Shown here one piece after another: positions 9,189-17,581 of a DNA stretch of 64,000 nt. The notes beneath the pieces are model-generated. The model searched no databases and was not told where the DNA came from. It was given only the letters and a program-made list of their open reading frames with translations. Origin of the DNA: Chitinophaga filiformis (GTDB taxonomy: Bacteria > Bacteroidota > Bacteroidia > Chitinophagales > Chitinophagaceae); contig NZ_JAKIRP010000026.1 in assembly GCF_021646545.1 (NCBI RefSeq), forward strand, positions 1-64,000, read 5' to 3'. Numbering within the stretch: the stretch's first letter is position 1; every line of letters begins with the position of its first letter. The translations under genes and the position numbers were made by a program.

Positions 9189-12100
9189 TTACAAGACGAG
9201 TTTAATATTAGCGCCGATACTTCTTAAAGCCGATACGCCGAATACGTCTATTCCCTGTAATCCATTACCGCTGCTCATGGATACTTCGGGATCAAATGGA
9301 GCATCCAGTTTGAAAAAGCAGAGATTCCTGCCAATCAGTCCGACCTGCATCATGTTGATCAATTTGCTCTTTAACGGTAATTTACAGGTAAGTGATATCT
9401 CCCTGAGCCGGATATTTGTGGCATCGTACATATACATTTCACCGATGCCGGCCCTGCTGCCGATGGTGGCGAAAAACCTGCGCTCATCGTAGGTGCCTGT
9501 CAGCGGGGTGCCATCCTGATATACAGCATCGATGGTCACGCCTCCTGCATCTCTGGCTTTGGCGCTGGCCTCGCTAACGCCATAGCTGTCAAGCACAGAG
9601 TTGGTCACACTCATGACCTTACCGCCAAAACGGCCGTCTACCTGGAAACTGAGCGCGTAGTTTTTGTACGTGATGGAGTTATTCCAGCCTAACATAAAAC
9701 GTGGATTGGGATTACCTACTTTCTTGAGTACGTTTCGGGTCATCAGATTGCCCTGGTTATCAATAACAAGCTGTCCTTTGTCATTCCTGTATAATTCCTT
9801 GTTCGTATAAATGTCTCCCCAGGAACCGCCTTCCTTAATAAAAGAACCATACATGTTGGTCAGGAAGTCGGTGAGTACGTAGTAGTTGTCTGGCCCTGCG
9901 CCAGGTATGCTGTTATTGCTGAGTTTTACTACTTTATTGTTGTTGATCGTCAGATTAAAATTAGTATTCCATCTCCATTGCTTTTCCTGTATGGGTACAA
10001 TGTTCAGTGTTGCTTCCCATCCTTTGTTCTGGATATTGCCCAGGTTCAGATAGTAATACAGGAAACCGGAGCCGGAAGGGGCGCGTACTTCCATGTATTG
10101 CTGATAGTTGTTGTTCTTATACCAGGTCACGTCAATGCCAACACGGTCTTTCAGAAAGCGGAACTCGGCGCCTGCTTCCAGTGAGCGGTTATCTTCCGGT
10201 TTCAGGTAGATGCCGGGATACGGTGCCCGTGTATTGAAATTGATACGGGTAACGCCTGCCGTGGTCATGATCAGGAAACGGGCCGGCCTGGAGGCATAAG
10301 GCGCAATGTCATTACCGGCTTTGGCATACGATACACGGACCTTCGCAAAGCTGACTGCTGCCGGTAAATTGAACCATTCACTCAATACAGAGCTGATACC
10401 GGCTGAGTAATAGAAATAACCTTTGTCTTTGATCGGCGTAAAGGCAAAGGTACTGGACCAGTCATTGCGTCCCGTCAGGTCGAGGAACACGCGCTGTTTC
10501 CAGTTCAGTTGTGCACTACCGAAAAGTGCCTGTAACTGTTTTTTGTCGATGCTTCTTTGCCCGTCCAATGCCCTGGGAGAGATATTGTATACAGTAAATA
10601 CATTCGGTACTATCAGTCCGTCTGCAGCAGTAGGATTCGTGCTGGTCAGTGTTCTGTCGTGCGCTTTTACATCGGTGATGCTGACGCCCAGCATTGTCTG
10701 CAGCTTTATCTGGGGTGACAACTGTTTGCTGGCGGTCAGCATCATATCGGCATAGAGCTGTGTGTTGTTTTCGACTTCTTTCGTAAACCGGCCGTTCGGC
10801 GGACTTAACACCTGTTGTGTACCGGCATGGGCCGACATCTCGTAGCGGTCGTAACTTTTATCGATGTTGCCTCTTGCCTGCAGCCATAACCAGCTGGCCA
10901 GCCGGTATTTCAGGGATAACGAGGCCATACCTCTGTACCGGGCTTCCCTGCGTTGATCGCGGTATTGTACCCAGTAAGGATTCTGCTGATCATCCCTTCC
11001 TGTCCAGTCGTGATCCCGGCGGATATTCCACCAGTTCTGCAATGACAGGTTGCTGGCGGCATCATAATATTCATATTGCTTGTATGTATTGAAATCCAGT
11101 CCCCGCGGCATGTTGTATAAGCCTGTCAGCGCATTGTAATACAAGCCGGAGGAGGGACGGTTGAGCACATCCTGTATCACGTAGGAGATATTGACATCTA
11201 CGGCCAGTTTCTTCTTCAGCAAATTGCTGGTGATACGGGTGTTGAAAGTATGTCGCTGGAAATGGTTGGCAGGTAAAATACCTCTGCTCATGGTGTTGGC
11301 ATACGAGAGGTAATATTGTGTATTCTCTGCTCCGCCGCTGTAGGAAAGGCCATTGGTGGAGGTCAGGCCGGTACGGAAGAAATCTTTGATATGATCAGAG
11401 GCCTGTATCTTATCGCCCCAGCTGTCTGCAGAACCGGGCTGCAGTTTGTCTTTGTCATCCTTGTAGGGGCGTGTGGTTTGTCCGTAGCGGAATTGCAGCT
11501 TTGGCAGCAGTAGGGGAGCATCTACCATCAGGTCTGACGCCACATTGATACGTCCTTTGCCGGCATTACCTTTTTTCGTGGTGATCATGATCACGCCATT
11601 GGCAGCCTGACTGCCATACAAAGCCGCTGCAGAGGCGCTTTTCAGCACACTAATGCTTTCAATATCGTCGGGATTGATATTAGAGATCCCATCGCCACCA
11701 TCTCTGCCGGCGGTACCTACAATACCGGATGATTGCCCCCAGATGTCGGTAGGCTGTGAAGGCGTGAAGTTGGCCATTGGCACGCCGTCAATGATGTACA
11801 GCGGTTGATTTTCGCGGGTGGATTTATTCCCCCGCAGTATTACCCTGGCAGATCCACCTATGCCTGAAGCGCTTCTGTTGATCATTACCCCGGCTACTTT
11901 GCCCGCCAGGCTGTTGATCACATTGGCATCTTTTACAGTTGATATATCGTCGTTGACCAGGTGGCCGGTGGAGTAGGAGAGCTCTTTATTACTCTTGGGA
12001 ATACCTAATGCGGTTACTACCTGTTCATTCAGTCCGAAAACGCTTTCGGTCAATGTTATGTCCAGGGTGTGTTGTTCTCCGGGGATGATCTCTTTATTGA

Positions 12101-12656
12101 GGAAACCTACGGAGCGGAAGATGAGCATATCTGCGGGTGTTGCCTGGATGCTGTAGTAGCCTTCATCGTCGGTGTTTACACCTTTGTGTGTGCCTTTGAT
12201 GAGGATAGTGGCGCCCGGTAGCGGGCGGCCCTGGATGTCCTGTACACGCCCTGTTATCTGTAGCAGCTTGTCACAGTTGGCAGTACTGGCATTCCCACTG
12301 GTATCCTCCATTGCGGAAGCGGATACAATGATCTTATCATCTTTGATGAGGAAGGTAAGCCCGGTGCGGATAGAAAGCTTGTCCAGCACTTCCCTGATGG
12401 GGAGGTCTTTACAGTGGAGGGAGATCTTCTTATTGAGATCAATCGCAGTTTTGTCGTAGTGGAAGTTAAGATGGCTCTGTTTCGCTATTTCGGCCATGAT
12501 ATCAGAGAGGCTGCTGTTACCGGCGGCAAGCGTAATGCATTCCCTGCAGGCAGGTAGCGGCTGTTGGGCATGAAGAGGCCTGTTGCCTGTCAATGAAGGC
12601 ATTAACAGGAAGCCGGCAATAATACATACTTTACAGAAGTATGATTTTCCCCTCAT
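9189..12656 (-). CDS. SusC-family TonB-dependent transducer with N-terminal STN signalling domain
   Basis: This 1155-residue protein has a signal peptide, then an STN (secretin/TonB N-terminal) domain at about 38-110 (SSLSDIMAEIAKQSHLNFHY through LIKDDKIIVS). A carboxypeptidase-regulatory-like domain (ITGRVQDIQGRPLPGATI), a TonB plug with QVVTALGIPKSN and INPDDIESISVLKSASAAAL, and a barrel ending in IKLVL follow. STN domains touch a FecR-type anti-sigma factor and tell it that ligand is bound. The upstream FecR and ECF sigma genes fit: this protein both imports and senses its substrate. GAGG lies 7 bases before the ATG. Confidence 0.95.
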   Translation of the reverse strand: MRGKSYFCKVCIIAGFLLMPSLTGNRPLHAQQPLPACRECITLAAGNSSLSDIMAEIAKQSHLNFHYDKTAIDLNKKISLHCKDLPIREVLDKLSIRTGLTFLIKDDKIIVSASAMEDTSGNASTANCDKLLQITGRVQDIQGRPLPGATILIKGTHKGVNTDDEGYYSIQATPADMLIFRSVGFLNKEIIPGEQHTLDITLTESVFGLNEQVVTALGIPKSNKELSYSTGHLVNDDISTVKDANVINSLAGKVAGVMINRSASGIGGSARVILRGNKSTRENQPLYIIDGVPMANFTPSQPTDIWGQSSGIVGTAGRDGGDGISNINPDDIESISVLKSASAAALYGSQAANGVIMITTKKGNAGKGRINVASDLMVDAPLLLPKLQFRYGQTTRPYKDDKDKLQPGSADSWGDKIQASDHIKDFFRTGLTSTNGLSYSGGAENTQYYLSYANTMSRGILPANHFQRHTFNTRITSNLLKKKLAVDVNISYVIQDVLNRPSSGLYYNALTGLYNMPRGLDFNTYKQYEYYDAASNLSLQNWWNIRRDHDWTGRDDQQNPYWVQYRDQRREARYRGMASLSLKYRLASWLWLQARGNIDKSYDRYEMSAHAGTQQVLSPPNGRFTKEVENNTQLYADMMLTASKQLSPQIKLQTMLGVSITDVKAHDRTLTSTNPTAADGLIVPNVFTVYNISPRALDGQRSIDKKQLQALFGSAQLNWKQRVFLDLTGRNDWSSTFAFTPIKDKGYFYYSAGISSVLSEWFNLPAAVSFAKVRVSYAKAGNDIAPYASRPARFLIMTTAGVTRINFNTRAPYPGIYLKPEDNRSLEAGAEFRFLKDRVGIDVTWYKNNNYQQYMEVRAPSGSGFLYYYLNLGNIQNKGWEATLNIVPIQEKQWRWNTNFNLTINNNKVVKLSNNSIPGAGPDNYYVLTDFLTNMYGSFIKEGGSWGDIYTNKELYRNDKGQLVIDNQGNLMTRNVLKKVGNPNPRFMLGWNNSITYKNYALSFQVDGRFGGKVMSVTNSVLDSYGVSEASAKARDAGGVTIDAVYQDGTPLTGTYDERRFFATIGSRAGIGEMYMYDATNIRLREISLTCKLPLKSKLINMMQVGLIGRNLCFFKLDAPFDPEVSMSSGNGLQGIDVFGVSALRSIGANIKLVL

Positions 12657-12737
12657 ATAGCCTCATTTACATTTAAGTTCAAAAGCAGCTTCAATGAAAA
12701 AGCGTCTGTTCGCTGACAGACAAAAGATCTTCCAGCA

Positions 12738-13751
12738 TTATTTCTTGTTCTTTAGTATTACTGTGTCCTTTCCGATGGTATAGGAAAGTGATTCTGTCAG
12801 GCATATGGTTTCAATAACGTTTGCCAGTGTTTCCTCTCTGAAATTTCCGGTATAGGTCCAATCTTTCTTGTCGCTTTGGTTGATGATGGTCACGCCGTAC
12901 CTGTTCTCGATGCCGGTGCGTACCTGCTCATAGGAGGCATCTTTGAATATCAGGTAGCCTTTCTGCCAGCCTGTAACTACTTCTGCATCGAAAGCGGTTT
13001 TCACGAGCTGCAGGGAGCGCAGGTCATAGCTGACCTGTTCGCTTGGCTGTAATATAAGGGATGGCTGTGACGCGGTGGTCACTCTTACCTTGCCTGTGAG
13101 CAGGGCAACAGTGATCTGTTGTTCGTGTGCGTATGCGCGGATATTAAAAGTAGTGCCTAATGCGGTAGTAGTGACATTACCGGCATGTACGGTAAAGGAG
13201 TTCTCTGCGCCGGGGGCGGCATCAAACCAGGCTTCACCTTCCTCGAGGTAAATATCGCGGTGGTTGCCGCTGAAGTGTTCAGCGTAGCGGATCCTGCTGG
13301 CGGCATTCAGCACTATTTTGCTGCCGTCTTCCAGTACGATGCGCTCCTGGTTACCTTTAGGCGTGTTGACGGTAACAAAGCCGTCATCGACAGTGCGGGT
13401 GGGCTTTGCCAGGTTACCGGCAAGGGGTTGCTGTCCGGGCAGGGCAGGCGTAGCGGACTGCTGCCGTTGCTGGAAGAACCATGCGCCGGCTGCTACCAGC
13501 ACGGTTATAGCGGCGGCCGCATAATACCAGGAACGCATAAGGCGTCTGGGGGCCGGTTGTATCTGTTTCATGAGCGCACGCTGTACCGCGCTGAGGTCTG
13601 CCTGGACCTCCTGCTCACTTTTAGGCGATGTATATTGATCGCCAATGCTGTCAAACCACTCTTCGATGATAACTGCTTCTTCCGGGGTGCATTGGCCTTC
13701 GTTATAACGCTCGAGTAATTTCCTTATCGTTTCTTGCTCCACTGATTGCAA
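12738..13751 (-). CDS. FecR-family anti-sigma factor
   Basis: The 337-residue inner-membrane regulator has an N-terminal cytoplasmic sigma-binding part (1-70), one membrane segment at about 75-94, a FecR domain (about 125-225; VNTPKGNQERIVLEDGSKIV, LEEGEAWFDA, ALGTTFNIRAY), and a C-terminal DUF4974-type domain (about 265-335). It should hold the sigma factor at 13806 until the STN domain of the SusC at 9189 signals. The start is not ATG: the frame opens at TTG 13751 or GTG 13742. It lies 54 bases after the sigma gene and 81 before the SusC. Confidence 0.93.
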   Translation of the reverse strand: MQSVEQETIRKLLERYNEGQCTPEEAVIIEEWFDSIGDQYTSPKSEQEVQADLSAVQRALMKQIQPAPRRLMRSWYYAAAAITVLVAAGAWFFQQRQQSATPALPGQQPLAGNLAKPTRTVDDGFVTVNTPKGNQERIVLEDGSKIVLNAASRIRYAEHFSGNHRDIYLEEGEAWFDAAPGAENSFTVHAGNVTTTALGTTFNIRAYAHEQQITVALLTGKVRVTTASQPSLILQPSEQVSYDLRSLQLVKTAFDAEVVTGWQKGYLIFKDASYEQVRTGIENRYGVTIINQSDKKDWTYTGNFREETLANVIETICLTESLSYTIGKDTVILKNKK

Positions 13752-13805
13752 ATTTGAAATGTCCCAATGATAAAGCTATGTCGTACCAGTGAGGTACAGG
13801 TACCA

Positions 13806-14405
13806 TTAGTTGGCGAAAAATGAGTACATGGCCTGTGTGGTGAGCAGGAACAGCACGAGGTCTGTCCTGGCATGGTTCGCACGTAATATCTTAAGGGCTT
13901 TGGTAATCTGGTTTTTAACGGTCTGCTGTGATAATCCGAGCCGGAGGGCGATCTGCTCAACTGTCTGATGCTCAACACGGCTGAGCATAAAGATCTCTCT
14001 CATTCTTTCCGGCAGGTGATTGATGGTTTCAAAAACGTCCTGTGTCCTGGTTTTGCTGTCTACCAGCTCGGCAATGCCGCCGGGTTGCACATCAAAGTGT
14101 TCTATCAGCTGTTGCAGATATTTCCGGTAGGTGGAGTTCTTGCGGTAGATGTCTATAATCTTGTGCCTGGCAGATTGGTACAGGTAAGATTTGAGGGATT
14201 CATTTACATTAATAGATTGTCTTCTTTCCCACAGTGAGGTAAAGAGGTCCTGGAGAACGTCTTTACCGGCATCGGCACCGTCTATCTTGCTGAGAATAAA
14301 AAGGTATAAAGGGTGGCTGTAACGCTCGTAAATAACGTTAAAAGCATTTACACTGTCTTCTTGCAGCAGCGATAGTAACTCTTGATCAGTATAATTACTG
14401 TACAT
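13806..14405 (-). CDS. ECF RNA polymerase sigma-70 factor, FecI-like
   Basis: The 199-residue protein has region 2 near 20-85 (AFNVIYERYSHPLYLFIL, KDVLQDLFTSLWERR) and region 4 near 125-175 (MREIFMLSRVEHQTVEQIAL, LSQQTVKNQITKAL). Length and layout match the Bacteroides-expansion family of ECF sigma factors that pair with FecR and STN-type SusC proteins. It is first in the block, upstream of FecR, and presumably directs transcription of the SusC/SusD genes downstream. Confidence 0.94.
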   Translation of the reverse strand: MYSNYTDQELLSLLQEDSVNAFNVIYERYSHPLYLFILSKIDGADAGKDVLQDLFTSLWERRQSINVNESLKSYLYQSARHKIIDIYRKNSTYRKYLQQLIEHFDVQPGGIAELVDSKTRTQDVFETINHLPERMREIFMLSRVEHQTVEQIALRLGLSQQTVKNQITKALKILRANHARTDLVLFLLTTQAMYSFFAN

Positions 14406-14571
14406 GGATTACAGAAATAGAGTTTGGTTGATAAATGGTTTATTATCAGCAGATAATTCCATTTATGCTGGCGTCTTTAATCATCAGCCGAAAGGAAATT
14501 AATACATTTTGCCCAATTACCAAACTATTTACAATGAGGGAGCATAGGCGCTGCGCATTACGTGGCTGAAC

Positions 14572-14618
14572 ATCAGTACAAAGCCCTGCCGGTACTGCCG
14601 GCAGGGCTTTGTACTGAT
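14572..14618 (-). terminator. 21-bp perfect inverted repeat, probable terminator of the AraC gene
   Basis: Perfect 21-base arms at 14572-14592 and 14598-14618 enclose a 5-base loop. The core is AAAGCCCTGCCGG. It begins 17 bases past the AraC-type gene's stop and lies upstream of the sigma gene. It is longer than a typical terminator and lacks a clear T run on the minus strand beyond the stem, so it may also act as a transcription insulator or an RNA end-protecting hairpin. Confidence 0.65.
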
Positions 14619-14634
14619 TTAATAAGCGTAGTTA

Positions 14635-15510
14635 TCACGCTTCTTTCAGTCTTAGTTCGTTCTTGTATTCTTTCGGTGTTTTTCCGACGATCTCTTTAAA
14701 AAAGCGATTGAAGTTAGACAGGTTCTTGAAGCCACAGGAATAGGCAATTTCCGCGATCGACCAGTCTTCTTCCGTCAGCCGCTTGCAGGCATGACCAATA
14801 CGTACTTCATTGAGGAACTGCACAAATGATTTCTTGGTACGGTTCTTAAAGAAGCGGCAGAAAGATTGCGGAGAAAGGTTGGTAATACTGGCTACATCCT
14901 GGAGGGAGATCTCTTTGGAGAAGTTGCCCATTACATACTTGAATACCTCATCGATCTTGTGGTTATCCTTCGCATTGAAAGCATGCGAATAACCTGTACT
15001 GGCCAGGTATTGTACATCTTTTGTTTCTGCCAGCACCTTTAGTATGCTAAGCAGGGAGATGATCCTTTCCAGCCCTTCTTTTTTGGGCAGGGTCAGTATC
15101 TGTTCTTTCAGCATATCGTAGGTTGGCCCGAGGATCTTCATACCCCGCTGTGCCCTGTGGAAAAGGTCTGTAAGCGATTTTGTTTCCGGCAGCCCGTAAA
15201 ACTTATCCCCGAAAATGTCTTTAGGGAAATAGATCACAACTGACCGGGCTTTTAGCTGGTCGTTGTTCTTATGGTAACTTTCATCATTGTACCATACGTG
15301 GGGTATGTGCGGCCCCAGAAATACCATGTCGCCAACATCAAAACTCTCAATGCTGTCTCCCACGATTCTCTTCCCATTACTTTCCATTACAAACACAAGT
15401 TCACACTCCGGATGGAAGTGAAAAGGTGTATTGAAATAAGGATCACATCGTTCAATTATAGTGATCTGATTGTCGGCAAATGCCCCCACTTTAATAAGAA
15501 TGGGTTTCAT
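14635..15510 (-). CDS. AraC-family transcriptional regulator with N-terminal cupin
   Basis: This 291-residue protein has a cupin-like sensor half (about 20-95; FNTPFHFHPECELVFV, GDMVFLGPHIPHVW) and a C-terminal double helix-turn-helix (about 190-285; ISLQDVASITNLSPQSFCRF, IAEIAYSCGFKNLSNFNRFF, GKTPKEY). Regulators of this form bind a small effector, often a sugar, and activate nearby genes. It is divergent from the LacI-type gene at 15780 with 269 bases between them. Its target could be either flanking SusC/SusD system; nothing in the sequence decides. Confidence 0.93.
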   Translation of the reverse strand: MKPILIKVGAFADNQITIIERCDPYFNTPFHFHPECELVFVMESNGKRIVGDSIESFDVGDMVFLGPHIPHVWYNDESYHKNNDQLKARSVVIYFPKDIFGDKFYGLPETKSLTDLFHRAQRGMKILGPTYDMLKEQILTLPKKEGLERIISLLSILKVLAETKDVQYLASTGYSHAFNAKDNHKIDEVFKYVMGNFSKEISLQDVASITNLSPQSFCRFFKNRTKKSFVQFLNEVRIGHACKRLTEEDWSIAEIAYSCGFKNLSNFNRFFKEIVGKTPKEYKNELRLKEA

Positions 15511-15741
15511 GTAATTATAGTTTAAATCTTCCCTTTAACCCTGTGTGACTCTCGAAACAGTGTTTATGCAAACTATCCTGGTATACGGTCCTGCTGCATA
15601 CTGGTGCAGCAATTATTGCAGCTTATTGCAAATCCCCCTGACAGAACTTTTTCTTGTAAAATGCCAAATTAGAGAATTTTGGTTAAAAAAACATCATTTA
15701 TTCGTAATAATCAAGCCGGGGAAACAGAAAGAGAATATTAT

Positions 15742-15749
15742 TATATTTG
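15742..15749 (+). promoter_or_regulatory. Bacteroidetes -7 element (TATATTTG) before the LacI-type gene
   Basis: TATATTTG matches TAnnTTTG exactly and lies 30 bases before the ATG at 15780. No clear TTTG lies 19-20 bases upstream, so the promoter is only half supported. Confidence 0.45.
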
Positions 15750-15779
15750 GCTATGTGCGGTTAAGGTTCTAATTTTCTG

Positions 15780-16838
15780 ATGAATATCAAACCAAATCTG
15801 AATTTCGTGAAAGGAATATCCATTAAAGATATTGCCCAAGAGGCAGGGTTTTCTCCTACAACAGTTTCTTTTGTATTGAATGGTAAAGGAAAGGAAAAAA
15901 GGATCAGCGAACAGGTCAGCAAACGGATACTTAAAATAGCCGGGAAGTTGAAATACAAGCCCAATCAGCTCGCGAGAGGGTTACGCACCGGCAAAACAAA
16001 GACTATCGGGTTAATAGTAGAGGATATAGCAAACAGTTTCTTTGCCAATGTAGCGAAGGTTGTAGAGGATGAGGCGGATAAATTTGGTTATAAAGTACTT
16101 TTCGGCAGTACGGAGGATAACGAGGAGAAAGCAAAAGGGTTGCTGGAAGTATTACGTTACCGCCAGGTAGACGGATATATCATTACACCGACAGCAAATC
16201 TTGACAAGGAGATCGTATCCCTACAGAAGCCGGTAGTGCTGATGGACCGTTATTTTCCGAATATCGCAGACTCCCATTATGTTGTGGTAGATAACTTCCA
16301 GGGCGCCTATGTGGCTGTCAGTCACCTGGTGGAACAAGGGTATAAGAAGATCGGTATTATCACTACCACTTCCTCACAGATACAAATGCAGCAACGTCTG
16401 GATGGTTTTGTAGATGCGCTGAAGAAACACGGTCTGCCGGCAGGCAAGAACGTCATTAAACGCCTGCCATTCGATCTTGACCGGGCAGGTTTTATTCAGG
16501 AGATCACGCAATATCTGCAGGCAAATAAAGACCTTGATGCACTCTTCTTTGCCACCAATTACCTCGGTATCTGCGGTATAGAAAGTATCCGCGCTATCGG
16601 CCTGCATATCGGTACTGATATAGGAATGGTCAGCTTTGATGATCATGATATTTTCCGCCTGCACAGCCCTTCTATTACCTGTGTGGCGCAGCCGGTGGAA
16701 GAGATCGGGCGCAGGCTTATTCACCTGCTGATAGCAGAACTTGAACATAGTTCCACCACTCCTCAACAGGTAGTGCTCTCCCTTGAACTACGCAAAAGAG
16801 AATCGTCTATGCATGCTGAGCCTCATGTAAATGCGTAA
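15780..16838 (+). CDS. LacI/GalR-family transcriptional regulator
   Basis: The 352-residue protein has a LacI helix-turn-helix at about 13-35 (SIKDIAQEAGFSPTTVSFVL), a hinge helix with NQLARGLRTGKT (whose Leu normally wedges into a central CpG), and a periplasmic-binding-protein-like effector domain (about 70-340; TIGLIVEDIANSFFANV, VVVDNFQGAYVAV, DIGMVSFDDHDIFRL). It is upstream of, and on the same strand as, the SusC at 17582. Three CpG-centred AAACGT-type sites lie in the spacer, so local control of the SusC/SusD/copper-protein cassette is a reasonable inference. Confidence 0.94.
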   Translation: MNIKPNLNFVKGISIKDIAQEAGFSPTTVSFVLNGKGKEKRISEQVSKRILKIAGKLKYKPNQLARGLRTGKTKTIGLIVEDIANSFFANVAKVVEDEADKFGYKVLFGSTEDNEEKAKGLLEVLRYRQVDGYIITPTANLDKEIVSLQKPVVLMDRYFPNIADSHYVVVDNFQGAYVAVSHLVEQGYKKIGIITTTSSQIQMQQRLDGFVDALKKHGLPAGKNVIKRLPFDLDRAGFIQEITQYLQANKDLDALFFATNYLGICGIESIRAIGLHIGTDIGMVSFDDHDIFRLHSPSITCVAQPVEEIGRRLIHLLIAELEHSSTTPQQVVLSLELRKRESSMHAEPHVNA

Positions 16839-16932
16839 AAAAGGTGAGTAGATAATTACAACTCCAATCCCGTGTAACCTTTTACAGTCCAGTAATACAA
16901 CGAAGATGTTATAATTCAGCAAATCGAGTTTG

Positions 16933-16943
16933 ATAAACGTTGA
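16933..16943. promoter_or_regulatory. Candidate LacI-type operator 1 (ATAAACGTTGA)
   Basis: An AACGTT-centred site upstream of the -33 element at 16969. LacI-family proteins favour near-palindromes with central CG, and the gene next door encodes one. Assignment is inference. Confidence 0.3.
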
Positions 16944-16968
16944 GATTGTTAAATTATTGCGAAAATTA

Positions 16969-17000
16969 TTTGCACGGGATTAAAACTTTATCTAAGTTTG
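16969..17000 (+). promoter_or_regulatory. Bacteroidetes promoter: TTTG-N20-TAAGTTTG
   Basis: TTTG at 16969-16972 and TAAGTTTG at 16993-17000 match both consensus elements with a 20-base spacer. Transcription would begin near 17005 and run rightwards through the long leader into SusC. Confidence 0.6.
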
Positions 17001-17075
17001 AGACAATTACAATCATAGTTATAAAGGGGAACAATAGAAAAAATCAGCGTATTTATTTTTTTTTGAGTGAAAGGC

Positions 17076-17087
17076 TAAAACGTTTAA
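17076..17087. promoter_or_regulatory. Candidate LacI-type operator 2 (TAAAACGTTTAA)
   Basis: The core AAACGTTT is an 8-base perfect palindrome with central CG, about 75 bases downstream of the promoter, where a bound repressor could block elongation. Assignment is inference. Confidence 0.35.
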
Positions 17088-17337
17088 TATCTAAGCCTTC
17101 AGTGTAAATGAGCATTAAGCAGCGAAACAATTCGGCATTGTGAAGAACGTATGAGATTGAACTCGTGAGAGAGACAAAGAGGAATAGTAAATTCAACCAA
17201 TTTTTAGATCGGACAGCAGGAAGAGAGAGAGACAAAAACAAATTTTCACGGTTTAATTTTTAGAGCAAAAGAAGTAAAAGGTAGCTTCTTCAGGGTGTTT
17301 AGTTGTCCAAGCGATTGCGCCAGGAAGAGATTTGTCA

Positions 17338-17348
17338 GTAAACGTAAC
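17338..17348. promoter_or_regulatory. Candidate LacI-type operator 3 (GTAAACGTAAC)
   Basis: A third AAACGT-type site in the leader. It shares TAAACGTAA with the half-sites of the palindrome at 63460-63482. Weak on its own. Confidence 0.25.
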
Positions 17349-17470
17349 TTTTTCCACCAACAACATCAATCAATGATCGGATTTACATAATAATGTATTT
17401 CGAAACAGGATACCTATGTCTCTGACGACATGATCTGAACATATTTCGCTAATGATGACAAGCTAAATGA

Positions 17471-17508
17471 TGCCACCGCAGGTGGCAAACAGGGAAACTA
17501 TGCCTGTT
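17471..17508 (+). promoter_or_regulatory. Two tandem hairpins in the SusC leader
   Basis: TGCCACC-GCA-GGTGGCA (17471-17487) is followed at once by AACAGG/CCTGTT arms (17488-17493 and 17503-17508). They end 73 bases before the SusC ATG and have no T run, so they are more like a structured leader than a terminator. Confidence 0.4.
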
Positions 17509-17581
17509 AACCAGGCTCACGATGATTATTGCTAAACTTTATACCTAAACCACCACTAGTATCAATCAAAAAGAATAAACA

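Larger units (their letters stand above)
16839..17581 (+). other. 743-base non-coding leader before SusC
   Basis: No gene is supported; a 62-codon minus-strand frame at 17053-17241 has a low-complexity, implausible product. The spacer contains a good promoter (16969-17000), three AAACGT-type candidate operators, and two tandem hairpins at 17471-17508. If the promoter is right, the SusC mRNA has a 5' leader of about 575 bases, long enough for RNA-level control or a small RNA. Confidence 0.6.

Noticed and set aside
17053..17241. 62-codon minus-strand frame in the SusC leader
   Set aside because: Low-complexity peptide, no ribosome site, and it lies in a region better explained as a leader with promoter and operator motifs.
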